The notes under the pieces: model-generated | What the model saw: the letters and a program-made list of their open reading frames with translations, nothing else | Told to the model about the DNA's origin: nothing | Databases searched by the model: none | Assembly (NCBI GenBank): GCA_905479505.1 | Contig: CAJQMS010000099.1 | Location: forward strand, 1-14,664 | Direction: 5' to 3' | DNA length: 14,664 nt | Origin: an uncultured Burkholderiales Genera incertae sedis bacterium | Lineage (GTDB): Bacteria; Pseudomonadota; Gammaproteobacteria; Burkholderiales; Eutrophovitaceae | In this document: positions 1 through 7,501 of the stretch, one piece after another | How the letters are laid out: every line of letters begins with the position of its first letter | Numbering within the stretch: the first letter of the stretch is position 1 | Program-made: the position numbers and the translations under genes

Positions 1-46
1 TGCTATTTCGATGCTTTTTAGAAGACCTTCATTTTGCCCAACCGAC

Positions 47-1030
47 TCACGGTTTGTAACTTAGCTGTTGCATGAGCTCTTTGATGCCGGGGCTGATTTG
101 TTGAGGCACTGTGTATTCATTGCTCTCTCTATCGAATGATAGTCTGATCGGAGTCCCATTTGCATTGAGTGAATTATTCAACGCTAGATCTGCGGGAGAC
201 CAAAACGGCGAACCTTTAAAATGAGTCACAATATCGGAGCTAAACTGTTTCCCACATTCCTCTTTGAAACGGATCGGTTCGTTTTCAGTGACATCCATGC
301 AATCACTATCGGTCCAACTGCCTGCAATAGGCATTCTTAGCGCCTCTACGACAGCGCGGCCTGTGCTTAGATAGACGCTTAGATCTGTGGTTGCGATACC
401 ATCACCAAACCAGTCGATCTTGCGAGTCCAGGCCAAGATACCACTTTGACTAATTTTAACGAGCCCAAAACGGATATTCTTTTCATTGGCTTGAATGGTT
501 TGAAACCCAGAATCTCCGGCAACGAAGGTTTTTTTGCCTTCACGAGATAAATGAATAAGTCGATACGAGCTGCAGATCTGGGTTTTACAAAGTTTCGAGA
601 CATCGACCCCAGGAGAGTCAGTGGGTTTTCCGGTAATGGCGATAAAGGCCTCTTCCCTATTTTGAATGGGTTCGATCCAAACATCGACCTGATCCATGCA
701 ATTTTTAACGCCCACGCCTTCTGATTCAACGTAGTAGCAAAAATCCTGAATTAAAGTGTCGAACCGTCTTGCCTCAATATTGAGTATATTTCCTAATTTT
801 TGTTTAATCCAAAATGGCGTTGAGCGTGCCGTTTTATAGCCCTCTTGGTCAATATCCAACTCCAGCACGAAATTTTGTCTCGAGCCAGTGTCGCTTTCGT
901 TTGATTCATCATTAATGTCGCTTGCTATAAAACGGTCTTGTGTAGAAAAGACATGAATCTGATACGCATTCAATCCCGCAGACATAAGGAGTAGGAGCAA
1001 TAAAAACCAAAAAATAAAGCGATTGATCAT
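47..1030 (-). CDS. Exported hypothetical protein with six cysteines
   Basis: I do not recognise a family for this 327-residue protein. The N-terminus is a clear Sec signal peptide: MINRF, then a hydrophobic run to about residue 19, and a likely cleavage after LNA at residue 22. There is no lipobox and no later membrane segment, so the mature protein is probably periplasmic or secreted. The mature part has exactly six cysteines (98, 111, 148, 153, 244, 259). The even number and the C-x4-C pair fit disulfide bonds formed in the periplasm (inference). Two similar motifs, TPFW at 71-74 and SPFW at 275-278, flank the core. It is transcribed away from all other genes in the window. The ATG at 1030-1028 is followed directly by the signal peptide, and a TATAAT lies upstream on the same strand. 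The reading frame is intact. Real gene: fairly sure; function unknown. Confidence 0.8.
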   Translation of the reverse strand: MINRFIFWFLLLLLLMSAGLNAYQIHVFSTQDRFIASDINDESNESDTGSRQNFVLELDIDQEGYKTARSTPFWIKQKLGNILNIEARRFDTLIQDFCYYVESEGVGVKNCMDQVDVWIEPIQNREEAFIAITGKPTDSPGVDVSKLCKTQICSSYRLIHLSREGKKTFVAGDSGFQTIQANEKNIRFGLVKISQSGILAWTRKIDWFGDGIATTDLSVYLSTGRAVVEALRMPIAGSWTDSDCMDVTENEPIRFKEECGKQFSSDIVTHFKGSPFWSPADLALNNSLNANGTPIRLSFDRESNEYTVPQQISPGIKELMQQLSYKP

Positions 1031-1062
1031 GATGGATGCGATGGGAACTGAAGATAACTTCC

Positions 1063-1068
1063 ATTATA
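1063..1068 (-). promoter_or_regulatory. Candidate -10 box for the exported hypothetical gene
   Basis: The minus strand reads TATAAT here, a perfect sigma-70 -10 hexamer, about 33 bases before the start codon at 1030. The matching -35 region (around 1086-1091, CCATTA at 17-base spacing) is poor, so the promoter may be activator-dependent or the match may be chance. Confidence 0.4.
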
Positions 1069-1164
1069 ACTAAAGTAAAAGCCGGTAATGGCTGATTCAG
1101 TCTGTGTATAAGAATAAAGTCTCATTTGGTTAAAACGTTGAATTCCATTTGAAAAACGAGATTC

Positions 1165-1213
1165 GTCGACTCTGTCGACAAGTTATGACTCATAAGCTGC
1201 GAAGAATTCAGCT
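1165..1213. promoter_or_regulatory. Cluster of three inverted repeats, possible operator
   Basis: Three dyads sit side by side. GTCGAC-TCT-GTCGAC occupies 1165-1179. TTATGA-C-TCATAA occupies 1183-1195 and is a perfect 13-base palindrome around a central C. AGCTG-N9-CAGCT occupies 1195-1213. None is followed by a T-run, so they do not look like terminators. They lie about 140-190 bases upstream of the plus-strand start and about 135-185 bases from the minus-strand start. Binding of a dimeric regulator is an inference only. Confidence 0.35.
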
Positions 1214-1352
1214 GTTATGCGACCAACCTTAATCAGTAGATTTGGTTTCTGTTGCGTTTAAGAATCTGTTACCGTAGGACCACTAATAAAAAAAGCGACT
1301 CGGAGTTTTCGATAGTCCAGCAGTCACATTAATATAAAAGGGGGATGAGTCA

Positions 1353-3062
1353 ATGAAAGGATCAGATTTATTTGTTAAAGCCTTGGAAGAGGAAGGTGTC
1401 GAATACATTTTTGGTATTCCTGGGGAAGAAAACTTGGATTTCCTTGATAGTCTTTCGAGATCTAAGCAAATCAAATTAATTCTAACGAGGCACGAGCAAG
1501 GCGCTGGGTTCATGGCTGCGGTTTACGGCCGATTGACTGGTAAAACCGGCGTCTGTATTTCAACGCTCGGGCCAGGAGCGACTAACTTCACGACATCCGC
1601 TGCATACGCACAATTGGGTGGCATGCCGATGATGATGATCACTGGTCAGAAGCCAGTTAAAAAATCAAAGCAAGGTCGTTTTCAAATCCTCGACGTGGTT
1701 GAGATGATGAGGCCAATCACAAAGTACGCCCATCAAATTGTATCTGCCGATAATATTCCGAGTCGTGTCCGCGAGGCAGTCCGATTGGCGGAGGAAGAGA
1801 AGCCTGGTGCGGTGCATTTGGAATTGCCTGAGGATATCGCTGACGAGCATTCAGATGAGGTCCCAATCAAAGCATCTTCTGTTCGAAGACCAGTTGCGGA
1901 AGGGAAGTCTATTCAGGCAGCAATAGATAAAATCGTGAAAGCTAAACGACCTATTCTGGTCATAGGTGCCGGTGGGAACAGAAAATTAACGAGTAAGATG
2001 CTGACAGAGTTTGTGAATGAGACGGGTATTCCCTTCGTTAGCACCCAGCTAGGCAAGGGAGTGATCGATGAAAGACATCCTTTATTCATGGGTTGTGCAG
2101 CACTTTCAGCCAGCGACTATGTGCATCGAGCGATTGAGGCAGCAGATTTGATCATCAATGTTGGCCACGATGTCATTGAGAAGCCGCCATTTTTCATGAG
2201 TCATGGGACGGCAATGGATGATGTCTCAAATCACTCCTCAGAAAGCGATCCCGTTCTTGTGTCAGAGGGTACTCAGGTCATACATATCTCTTTTAAGAGT
2301 GCCGAGGTCGATCCAGTTTACTTTCCTCAGTTAGAGGTTGTCGGGGATATCGCGAATTCAATTTGGCAAATTAAAGCGGGTTTGTCAGAGGCCAAGGGGC
2401 ATGACTGGGACTTCACTCGAATGATGGAAGTTAAAACTCATCACGACGCAAACATAGCGGAAGGTTCGGACGATCCAAGGTTCCCAATCTATCCTCAGCG
2501 ATTAGTCGCCGATATAAGAAAAGCGATGCCTGATGACGGCATGATCTGTTTAGATAATGGGGTGTATAAGATTTGGTTTGCCCGAAACTATACGGCTCAT
2601 CAATCGAATACTGTGATGCTTGATAATGCGTTGGCAACGATGGGTGCAGGCTTGCCCTCTGCAATGGCCGCTCACCTTGTCGATCCTAACCGTAAAGTCA
2701 TGGCGATATGCGGAGACGGAGGCTTTATGATGAACTCTCAGGAAATGGAGACGGCGGTCCGCTTGAAAATGAATATCATCGTTCTAATTTTGAATGACTC
2801 CAGTTACGGCATGATTCGGTGGAAGCAAGCCAATATGGGCTTTTCGGATTGGGGTCTGGAATATGGTAATCCAGATTTCGTTAAATATGCGGAGAGTTAT
2901 GGTGCGCATGGCCACCGGATAAGCAGTTGCGAAAATCTCAATGAGACGCTTGCGAAGTGTTTATCAACGCCAGGGGTTCATTTGATTGATTGCCCGGTTG
3001 ATTACTCTGAAAATGATGAGATTTTGAACGATAAAATTAAAGCGGATAGCGCGAAAATTTAA
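1353..3062 (+). CDS. ThDP-dependent enzyme, acetolactate synthase large-subunit family
   Basis: This 569-residue protein has the three-domain layout of the acetolactate synthase/pyruvate oxidase family. The N-terminal pyrimidine-binding domain (about 1-170) carries RHEQGAGF with the cofactor-activating Glu48 and the STLGPGATN loop. The central domain spans roughly 185-345. The C-terminal diphosphate-binding domain has GDGGF (454-458) and ends the metal-binding motif with ND (481-482). By family knowledge such enzymes join 2-oxoacids, typically two pyruvates to acetolactate, with release of CO2. No small regulatory subunit (ilvN/ilvH) lies nearby, so a catabolic or non-canonical role is more likely than branched-chain amino acid synthesis. 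A polar stretch rich in Ser/Asp/Glu at about 286-307 looks like an insertion. The start is set by AGGGGG eight bases upstream. It leads a likely operon with the aldehyde dehydrogenase 84 bases downstream. Family: sure; substrate: unknown. Confidence 0.88.
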   Translation: MKGSDLFVKALEEEGVEYIFGIPGEENLDFLDSLSRSKQIKLILTRHEQGAGFMAAVYGRLTGKTGVCISTLGPGATNFTTSAAYAQLGGMPMMMITGQKPVKKSKQGRFQILDVVEMMRPITKYAHQIVSADNIPSRVREAVRLAEEEKPGAVHLELPEDIADEHSDEVPIKASSVRRPVAEGKSIQAAIDKIVKAKRPILVIGAGGNRKLTSKMLTEFVNETGIPFVSTQLGKGVIDERHPLFMGCAALSASDYVHRAIEAADLIINVGHDVIEKPPFFMSHGTAMDDVSNHSSESDPVLVSEGTQVIHISFKSAEVDPVYFPQLEVVGDIANSIWQIKAGLSEAKGHDWDFTRMMEVKTHHDANIAEGSDDPRFPIYPQRLVADIRKAMPDDGMICLDNGVYKIWFARNYTAHQSNTVMLDNALATMGAGLPSAMAAHLVDPNRKVMAICGDGGFMMNSQEMETAVRLKMNIIVLILNDSSYGMIRWKQANMGFSDWGLEYGNPDFVKYAESYGAHGHRISSCENLNETLAKCLSTPGVHLIDCPVDYSENDEILNDKIKADSAKI

Positions 3063-3146
3063 TCGCTCATGTCAACTAATTGACTGAGGTTATGAATTGG
3101 TCGGGCTCACATTAGCCCCTCCATCAGCTAATAATTGAGAGGATCT

Positions 3147-4589
3147 ATGCCACAACTAAAAGATAAATACCCGTACATTTTGGCGAATGAATCGGTCTAC
3201 GCTAATACGGATTTGGCAGTGACCGATAAGTATTCAGGTGAGGTGGCGACAAAAGTGGCTCTAGCCGATGCGTCTGTCATAGACCAGGCCATTCAAGCGG
3301 CTGTCGACGCGTCTGAACCCTTAGCGAGTATGGCAACATATGAGCGGCAAGCTGTATTAGAGCACTGTGTGAGTCGTTTTCGAGAGCGTTTTGATGAGAT
3401 GGCCTATGCACTGTGTGTTGAAGCCGGAAAACCTATTAACGACGCGCGCGGTGAGGTTACACGGTTGATTGATACATTTAAAATCGCTGCCGAAGAGACG
3501 ACTCGTTTTGACGGAGAACTTCAGACGTTAGATATTAGTCCGCGTGCGAGAGGTTATAGCGGTATGTGGAAGCGTGTTCCAATCGGTCCGTGCTCGTTTG
3601 TGTCGCCGTTTAATTTCCCACTTAATTTGGCTGCGCATAAAATTGCTCCCGCCATTGCCGTGGGTTGCCCCTTTGTCATGAAACCAGCTTCCAGGACGCC
3701 GCTAGGCGCAATCATTATTGGTGAGGTTTTAGGGGAGACGAATTTACCTAAAGGATCATTCTCTATTTTGCCGTGTTCAAGGGATGGCGCAGACTTATTT
3801 ACTGTGGATGAACGCCTTAAATTACTGTCATTCACGGGATCTCCGGGAGTGGGGTGGGACTTAAAGGCACGATGTGGCAAAAAGAAGGTCGTGCTTGAGT
3901 TAGGCGGCAATGCCGCGGTTGTAGTTGATGCCGATACGGATCTTGATGATGCAGTGGACAGAATCACGTTCGGCGCTTTTTATCAATCAGGACAGTCCTG
4001 TATTGGGGTTCAAAGAATATTGATTCATGAAGATATTTACTCAGATTTAAAAGCAAGGTTAGTTCAAAAAGCTTCTGGTTTAATTGCAGGGGATCCGAAA
4101 GACGAAAAAACTTTTGTAGGACCTATGATTTCAGAAGGTGAAGCAGCACGACTTGAGGGTTGGGTTAAAGAGGCTGAAGAAGCAGGTGGCACGGTACTTT
4201 GTGGTGGTAACCGTGAGGGAGCTATGCTAGAAGCTACGTTGCTTGAGAATGTTCCAGCAGACGCCAAAGTCTGCACTGAGGAGGCGTTTGGTCCCGTAGC
4301 TGTTCTTCAAAAATTCAGCACATGGGATCAGGCTATTCAATTAGTCAATGATTCTAAATTCGGTCTTCAAGCGGGAGTATTCACTCGAGATTTTTACAAA
4401 ATTCAAAAAGCGTGGGACAAATTGGATGTTGGGGGAGTCGTCGTGGGTGATGTGCCCTCATACCGAGTAGACAACATGCCTTACGGTGGTGTGAAAGATT
4501 CAGGTTTGGGTCGCGAGGGTGTTAGATTTGCGATGGAGGATATGTCAGAGATTCGTAATCTGGTTATTAGAACGATACCTTCTGCCTGA
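3147..4589 (+). CDS. NAD(P)-dependent aldehyde dehydrogenase
   Basis: A complete 480-residue aldehyde dehydrogenase that oxidises an aldehyde to the acid in the cytoplasm. Visible key residues are Asn156 in SPFNFP, the cofactor-binding Lys179 in MKPAS, the Rossmann turn FTGSPGVG (229-236), the general base Glu251 in LELGG, the catalytic Cys285 in SGQSC, and EEAFGP (378-383). It most resembles the lactaldehyde/glyceraldehyde-3-phosphate-like branch rather than betaine or long-chain aldehyde enzymes, but that is a judgement from memory. I chose ATG 3147 because GAGAGG lies just upstream; a TTG twelve bases earlier would put that site inside the gene. It follows the acetolactate-synthase-like gene with no terminator between them, and the DUF481 gene follows 15 bases after its stop. 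Co-function with the ThDP enzyme is inferred from this layout. The real substrate is unknown. Confidence 0.88.
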   Translation: MPQLKDKYPYILANESVYANTDLAVTDKYSGEVATKVALADASVIDQAIQAAVDASEPLASMATYERQAVLEHCVSRFRERFDEMAYALCVEAGKPINDARGEVTRLIDTFKIAAEETTRFDGELQTLDISPRARGYSGMWKRVPIGPCSFVSPFNFPLNLAAHKIAPAIAVGCPFVMKPASRTPLGAIIIGEVLGETNLPKGSFSILPCSRDGADLFTVDERLKLLSFTGSPGVGWDLKARCGKKKVVLELGGNAAVVVDADTDLDDAVDRITFGAFYQSGQSCIGVQRILIHEDIYSDLKARLVQKASGLIAGDPKDEKTFVGPMISEGEAARLEGWVKEAEEAGGTVLCGGNREGAMLEATLLENVPADAKVCTEEAFGPVAVLQKFSTWDQAIQLVNDSKFGLQAGVFTRDFYKIQKAWDKLDVGGVVVGDVPSYRVDNMPYGGVKDSGLGREGVRFAMEDMSEIRNLVIRTIPSA

Positions 4590-4604
4590 GCGCAGGAGGG
4601 CCGG

Positions 4605-5426
4605 ATGGACGTGAGACGGTCTGTCCGCAGCGGCGCACGAAAAGTCTTTAGCTCAAGGAGAAAGTTGGTGTCATTTAAAAGCCATGTGGTATTGGCCGCG
4701 GTATTCTTGTGTTGCTTCAATCAAAGTGTAAATGCAATTGTCGACATTGAGTCTTTGAGGGAACGCGCGGGTGCTGTGTCCGGTTGGGCTACGGCCGGAA
4801 GTTTTGAAGCGTCCGGAAGCAATGGAAATTCCGATAAGACTGATGTGAGTCTGTCAGGGCTAGCTCAGTACCTAGGTGATAATTTCAGCAATTTGATTGT
4901 GTTTGGTAGCGAGTACGGGGAAAGCTCTGGAAATAAAAGTGCGGACGAACAATTACTTCATTTACGTCACACTCGCACTTTAACTGTTCTGACTGATTGG
5001 GAATATTTTTATCAGTGGCAGCAAAACGATTTCATTCAGTTGGAGGAGCGGGATTTATTAGGTACAGGTCTTCGATTCAAATATGGCGTTAATCCCAATT
5101 CGGGGCTTTATCTCGGTATTGGTGGGTTCTATGAATCAGAAAATAGGGGTGTGGACGGGACCAGTCAAATTGGCCGTTCCAATGTCTATATCTCATATCG
5201 AAAGACGAATGATAAAAAAATAACATTCGTTGGAACTGCGTACCTCCAGAATAAATTGGATGAGTTTTCTGATCGACGCGCAGTCGGAGGGTTATCCGTA
5301 TCCGTTCCGGCTACCGATAATTTTGATTTCTTGATTTCAGTTGACTTGGAGCATGACTCACGTCCACCGGTCGGAATCGAAAAAACCGATTGGACCTATA
5401 AAACGGGTATCGGTTGGAAGTTTTAG
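4605..5426 (+). CDS. DUF481-type outer-membrane barrel protein
   Basis: The sequence has alternating polar/hydrophobic strands, many Gly/Tyr/Trp residues and a C-terminal aromatic residue (ends GWKF), as expected of an outer-membrane beta-barrel. The overall pattern resembles DUF481 (PF04338) proteins, which have no firm function. Two in-frame starts are possible. ATG 4605 has AGGAGG (4594-4599) and gives 273 residues, but with an Arg-rich 21-residue extension ahead of the signal peptide. GTG 4668 has its own AAGGAG (4655-4660) at seven-base spacing and gives a textbook signal peptide from MSFKSH to VNA, cleaved before IVDIES, for a 252-residue protein. I favour 4668 biologically but list the longer form. 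It lies 15 bases after the aldehyde dehydrogenase and is probably co-transcribed. A transport or envelope role linked to the two enzymes is possible but unproven. Confidence 0.8.
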   Translation: MDVRRSVRSGARKVFSSRRKLVSFKSHVVLAAVFLCCFNQSVNAIVDIESLRERAGAVSGWATAGSFEASGSNGNSDKTDVSLSGLAQYLGDNFSNLIVFGSEYGESSGNKSADEQLLHLRHTRTLTVLTDWEYFYQWQQNDFIQLEERDLLGTGLRFKYGVNPNSGLYLGIGGFYESENRGVDGTSQIGRSNVYISYRKTNDKKITFVGTAYLQNKLDEFSDRRAVGGLSVSVPATDNFDFLISVDLEHDSRPPVGIEKTDWTYKTGIGWKF

Positions 5427-5481
5427 TACCTTTGAGCGCTACGATGTTAACTCAGATGATTTAACAGGGTTCGCATTCGTC

Positions 5482-5514
5482 GATAAGCTTATTGAGGTAC
5501 CATAAGCGGTTATC
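5482..5514 (+). promoter_or_regulatory. Inverted-repeat leader upstream of thrS
   Basis: The palindrome ATAAGCTTAT (5483-5492) overlaps the inverted repeat GCTTAT-N9-ATAAGC (5487-5507), whose loop contains GGTACC. A second small dyad ATAA-GCGG-TTAT (5502-5513) follows. The structures lie about 45-75 bases before the thrS start. In E. coli, thrS translation is autorepressed through leader stem-loops that mimic tRNA-Thr; I see no matching anticodon-like loop here, so an operator role is only a possibility. Confidence 0.25.
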
Positions 5515-5557
5515 AAGTGTTTTAGTTAGAGTTTTTACGGAGTTGGATGAGGTATGA

Positions 5558-7465
5558 ATGATTAATGTAACACTGCCTGACGGTTCGATTAAGTCGTTCG
5601 ATAGTTCTTTGTCAGTCGGAGCAATTGCAAGGTCAATAGCCCCTAGTTTAGGCAAAGCCGCGGTCGCTGGACGGTTAAATGGCCAGCTTGTTGATTTGGG
5701 GCATTCAGTTTCTGAGGACGCGGAGTTAGCCATAATTACTGGCTCAGATGTGGAAGGCTTGGAAGTGATTAGGCACTCCACAGCGCATCTTCTTGCCCAC
5801 GCGGTTAAGGTCCTATATCCGGCGGCGCAGGTGACGATCGGTCCAGTGATCGATGATGGTTTTTACTATGATTTTTCATTCGATCGGGCTTTTACGCCAG
5901 AAGACCTAACTGCAATCGAAAAGAAAATGAAACAGCTCGCAAAAAAAGACCTTCGAATTGAGCGAAGCGTTCAGGAGAGAGATCAAGCTAGCCAATATTT
6001 TCAGTCGATCGGTGAGACTTATAAATCTGAGATCATTCAAGATCTTCCAGAAGCGGAGGAGCTTTCCTTATACACTCAAGGCGACTTCACAGACCTTTGT
6101 AGAGGTCCACACGTGTCGTCTACCGCAAAGTTAAAAGTTTTTAAATTGCTCAAGGTTGCGGGAGCGTATTGGCGAGGGGATTCGAATAACGCCATGCTCC
6201 AAAGGATCTACGGTACCGCATGGGCAACGCAGGACGCGCTAGATGCTCATCTCTTTAAGCTCGAAGAGGCTGAAAAACGTGATCATCGAAAACTTGGGAA
6301 GCAGTTAGATTTATTCCATAGTCAAGAGGAGGCACCCGGAATGGTGTTTTGGCGTCCCAAAGGTTGGGAGCTCTGGCAACAGGTTGAGCAGTATATGCGT
6401 CACGTTTACAAAGACAACGGGTACCAAGAAGTCAAGTGCCCGCAAATACTGGATGTTTCATTATGGAAGAAATCAGGTCATTGGGATAACTTCCGAGACA
6501 ATATGTTTTTCACAGCTTCTGAGAATCGTGAATATGCAGTCAAGCCAATGAACTGTCCCGGACACGTTCAAATTTTTAATAGCGGCCTGCGAAGTTATCG
6601 AGATTTACCGGTTCGATACGGAGAGTTTGGCGGATGTCACAGAAATGAACCGTCAGGTGCATTGCACGGATTGATGCGTGTCAGAGCATTCACTCAGGAT
6701 GACGGTCACATCTTCTGCACAGCACAGCAAGTAGAGGAAGAAGTTCAGAATTTTCATAAGCTTGCAATAAAAACCTATAGTGATTTCGATTTTAGTGATG
6801 TGACGATAAAGTTAGCGTTGCGTCCAGATCAGCGTCTCGGAGACGACTCGGTGTGGGATGACGCTGAGGCGGCATTGCGTGGCGCTTTGCGAAGTTGTGA
6901 CGTCCAATGGGAAGAGCTTCCTGGAGAGGGGGCGTTTTATGGACCGAAAATTGAATATCACCTAAAAGATTCTATAGGTCGTTCGTGGCAGTGCGGAACC
7001 ATTCAAGTGGATTTTATGATGCCGCAGCGCCTGGGTGCTGAATATGTCGCGGAAGATAACGTTCGAAAAACACCGGTCATGCTTCATCGAGCCATCGTGG
7101 GTTCTATGGAACGATTCATCGGCATCGTAATTGAGCACCATGCAGGTGCGCTACCACTTTGGTTATCGCCAACTCAACTTGTTGTAATGAACGTGGCCGA
7201 CCGTCACGCTGATTACGCGAGAGAGATCATTGACCAGTTGCTTTCCAAGGGCTTTCGCACGGTCCCAGACTTGAGAAACGAAAAGATAACCTATAAAATC
7301 CGCGAGCACAGTTTGCAGAAGTTGCCTTATCAATTGATCGTGGGTGATAAAGAAGTTGAGTCAGGCCAAGTCGCGGTTCGTTGTCGAGGTGGCGAGGATC
7401 TCGGGCAGCTGTCGATGGAAGCTTTACTTGAACGTTTAAATTCTGACCTTGACGCTAGACGTTAG
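5558..7465 (+). CDS. thrS: Threonine--tRNA ligase
   Basis: Threonyl-tRNA synthetase charges tRNA-Thr in the cytoplasm. The 635-residue protein is close to the E. coli length (642) and full-length. It starts with a TGS domain (about 1-62). The editing domain follows with His73 and His77 in HSTAH and Cys182/His186 in DLCRGPH. In the class II catalytic core the zinc ligands Cys334 (PMNCPGH), His385 (QDDGH) and His511 (MLHRA) are all present, with motif 2 Arg363 in CHRNE; these numbers match the E. coli enzyme. The anticodon-binding domain occupies the last ~110 residues. The start ATG is preceded by GAGG (5549-5552) at five-base spacing; an overlapping ATG at 5554 is too close to that site and stops after three codons. 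It begins the conserved thrS-infC-rpmI-rplT-pheST block. The identification is certain. Confidence 0.98.
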   Translation: MINVTLPDGSIKSFDSSLSVGAIARSIAPSLGKAAVAGRLNGQLVDLGHSVSEDAELAIITGSDVEGLEVIRHSTAHLLAHAVKVLYPAAQVTIGPVIDDGFYYDFSFDRAFTPEDLTAIEKKMKQLAKKDLRIERSVQERDQASQYFQSIGETYKSEIIQDLPEAEELSLYTQGDFTDLCRGPHVSSTAKLKVFKLLKVAGAYWRGDSNNAMLQRIYGTAWATQDALDAHLFKLEEAEKRDHRKLGKQLDLFHSQEEAPGMVFWRPKGWELWQQVEQYMRHVYKDNGYQEVKCPQILDVSLWKKSGHWDNFRDNMFFTASENREYAVKPMNCPGHVQIFNSGLRSYRDLPVRYGEFGGCHRNEPSGALHGLMRVRAFTQDDGHIFCTAQQVEEEVQNFHKLAIKTYSDFDFSDVTIKLALRPDQRLGDDSVWDDAEAALRGALRSCDVQWEELPGEGAFYGPKIEYHLKDSIGRSWQCGTIQVDFMMPQRLGAEYVAEDNVRKTPVMLHRAIVGSMERFIGIVIEHHAGALPLWLSPTQLVVMNVADRHADYAREIIDQLLSKGFRTVPDLRNEKITYKIREHSLQKLPYQLIVGDKEVESGQVAVRCRGGEDLGQLSMEALLERLNSDLDARR

Positions 7466-7487
7466 GTTTTTGTTAGTTAATCAGTGT

Positions 7488-7493
7488 AGGAGG
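7488..7493 (+). promoter_or_regulatory. Ribosome-binding site defining the infC start
   Basis: AGGAGG is a perfect Shine-Dalgarno match eight bases before ATA at 7502. An in-frame TAG overlaps its first bases (7487-7489), so the IF3 frame cannot begin earlier. This site is the main reason for choosing ATA as the start. Confidence 0.8.
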
Positions 7494-7501
7494 TTGTACT
7501 C

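Larger units (their letters stand above)
1031..1352. other. Divergent intergenic region
   Basis: These 322 bases separate the minus-strand hypothetical gene from the plus-strand acetolactate-synthase-like gene. I see no coding frame with a ribosome-binding site. The region holds the TATAAT for the minus gene and three inverted repeats in under 50 bases (1165-1213). The 3' end is A/T-rich and carries the ribosome-binding site AGGGGG (1339-1344), eight bases before the ATG at 1353. I could not identify a convincing -35/-10 pair for the plus-strand gene; TTGCGT (1252-1257) with TAGGAC (1275-1280) is the best spaced pair but weak. Confidence 0.6.

Noticed and set aside
3103..3118. GGGCT-N6-AGCCC hairpin between the ThDP-enzyme gene and the aldehyde dehydrogenase gene
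   Set aside because: Only five base pairs and no T-run, so not a terminator; the genes can be co-transcribed.
3135..3146. TTG at 3135 as the aldehyde dehydrogenase start
   Set aside because: It would place the GAGAGG ribosome-binding site inside the gene; ATG 3147 is better supported.
3554..3967. 137-codon minus-strand frame
   Set aside because: It is antisense to the conserved catalytic core of the aldehyde dehydrogenase, with no domain or ribosome-binding site.
5554..5565. Three-codon frame ATG AAT GAT TAA overlapping the thrS start
   Set aside because: Its ATG is one base from the GAGG site, too close for initiation; thrS ATG 5558 is correctly spaced.
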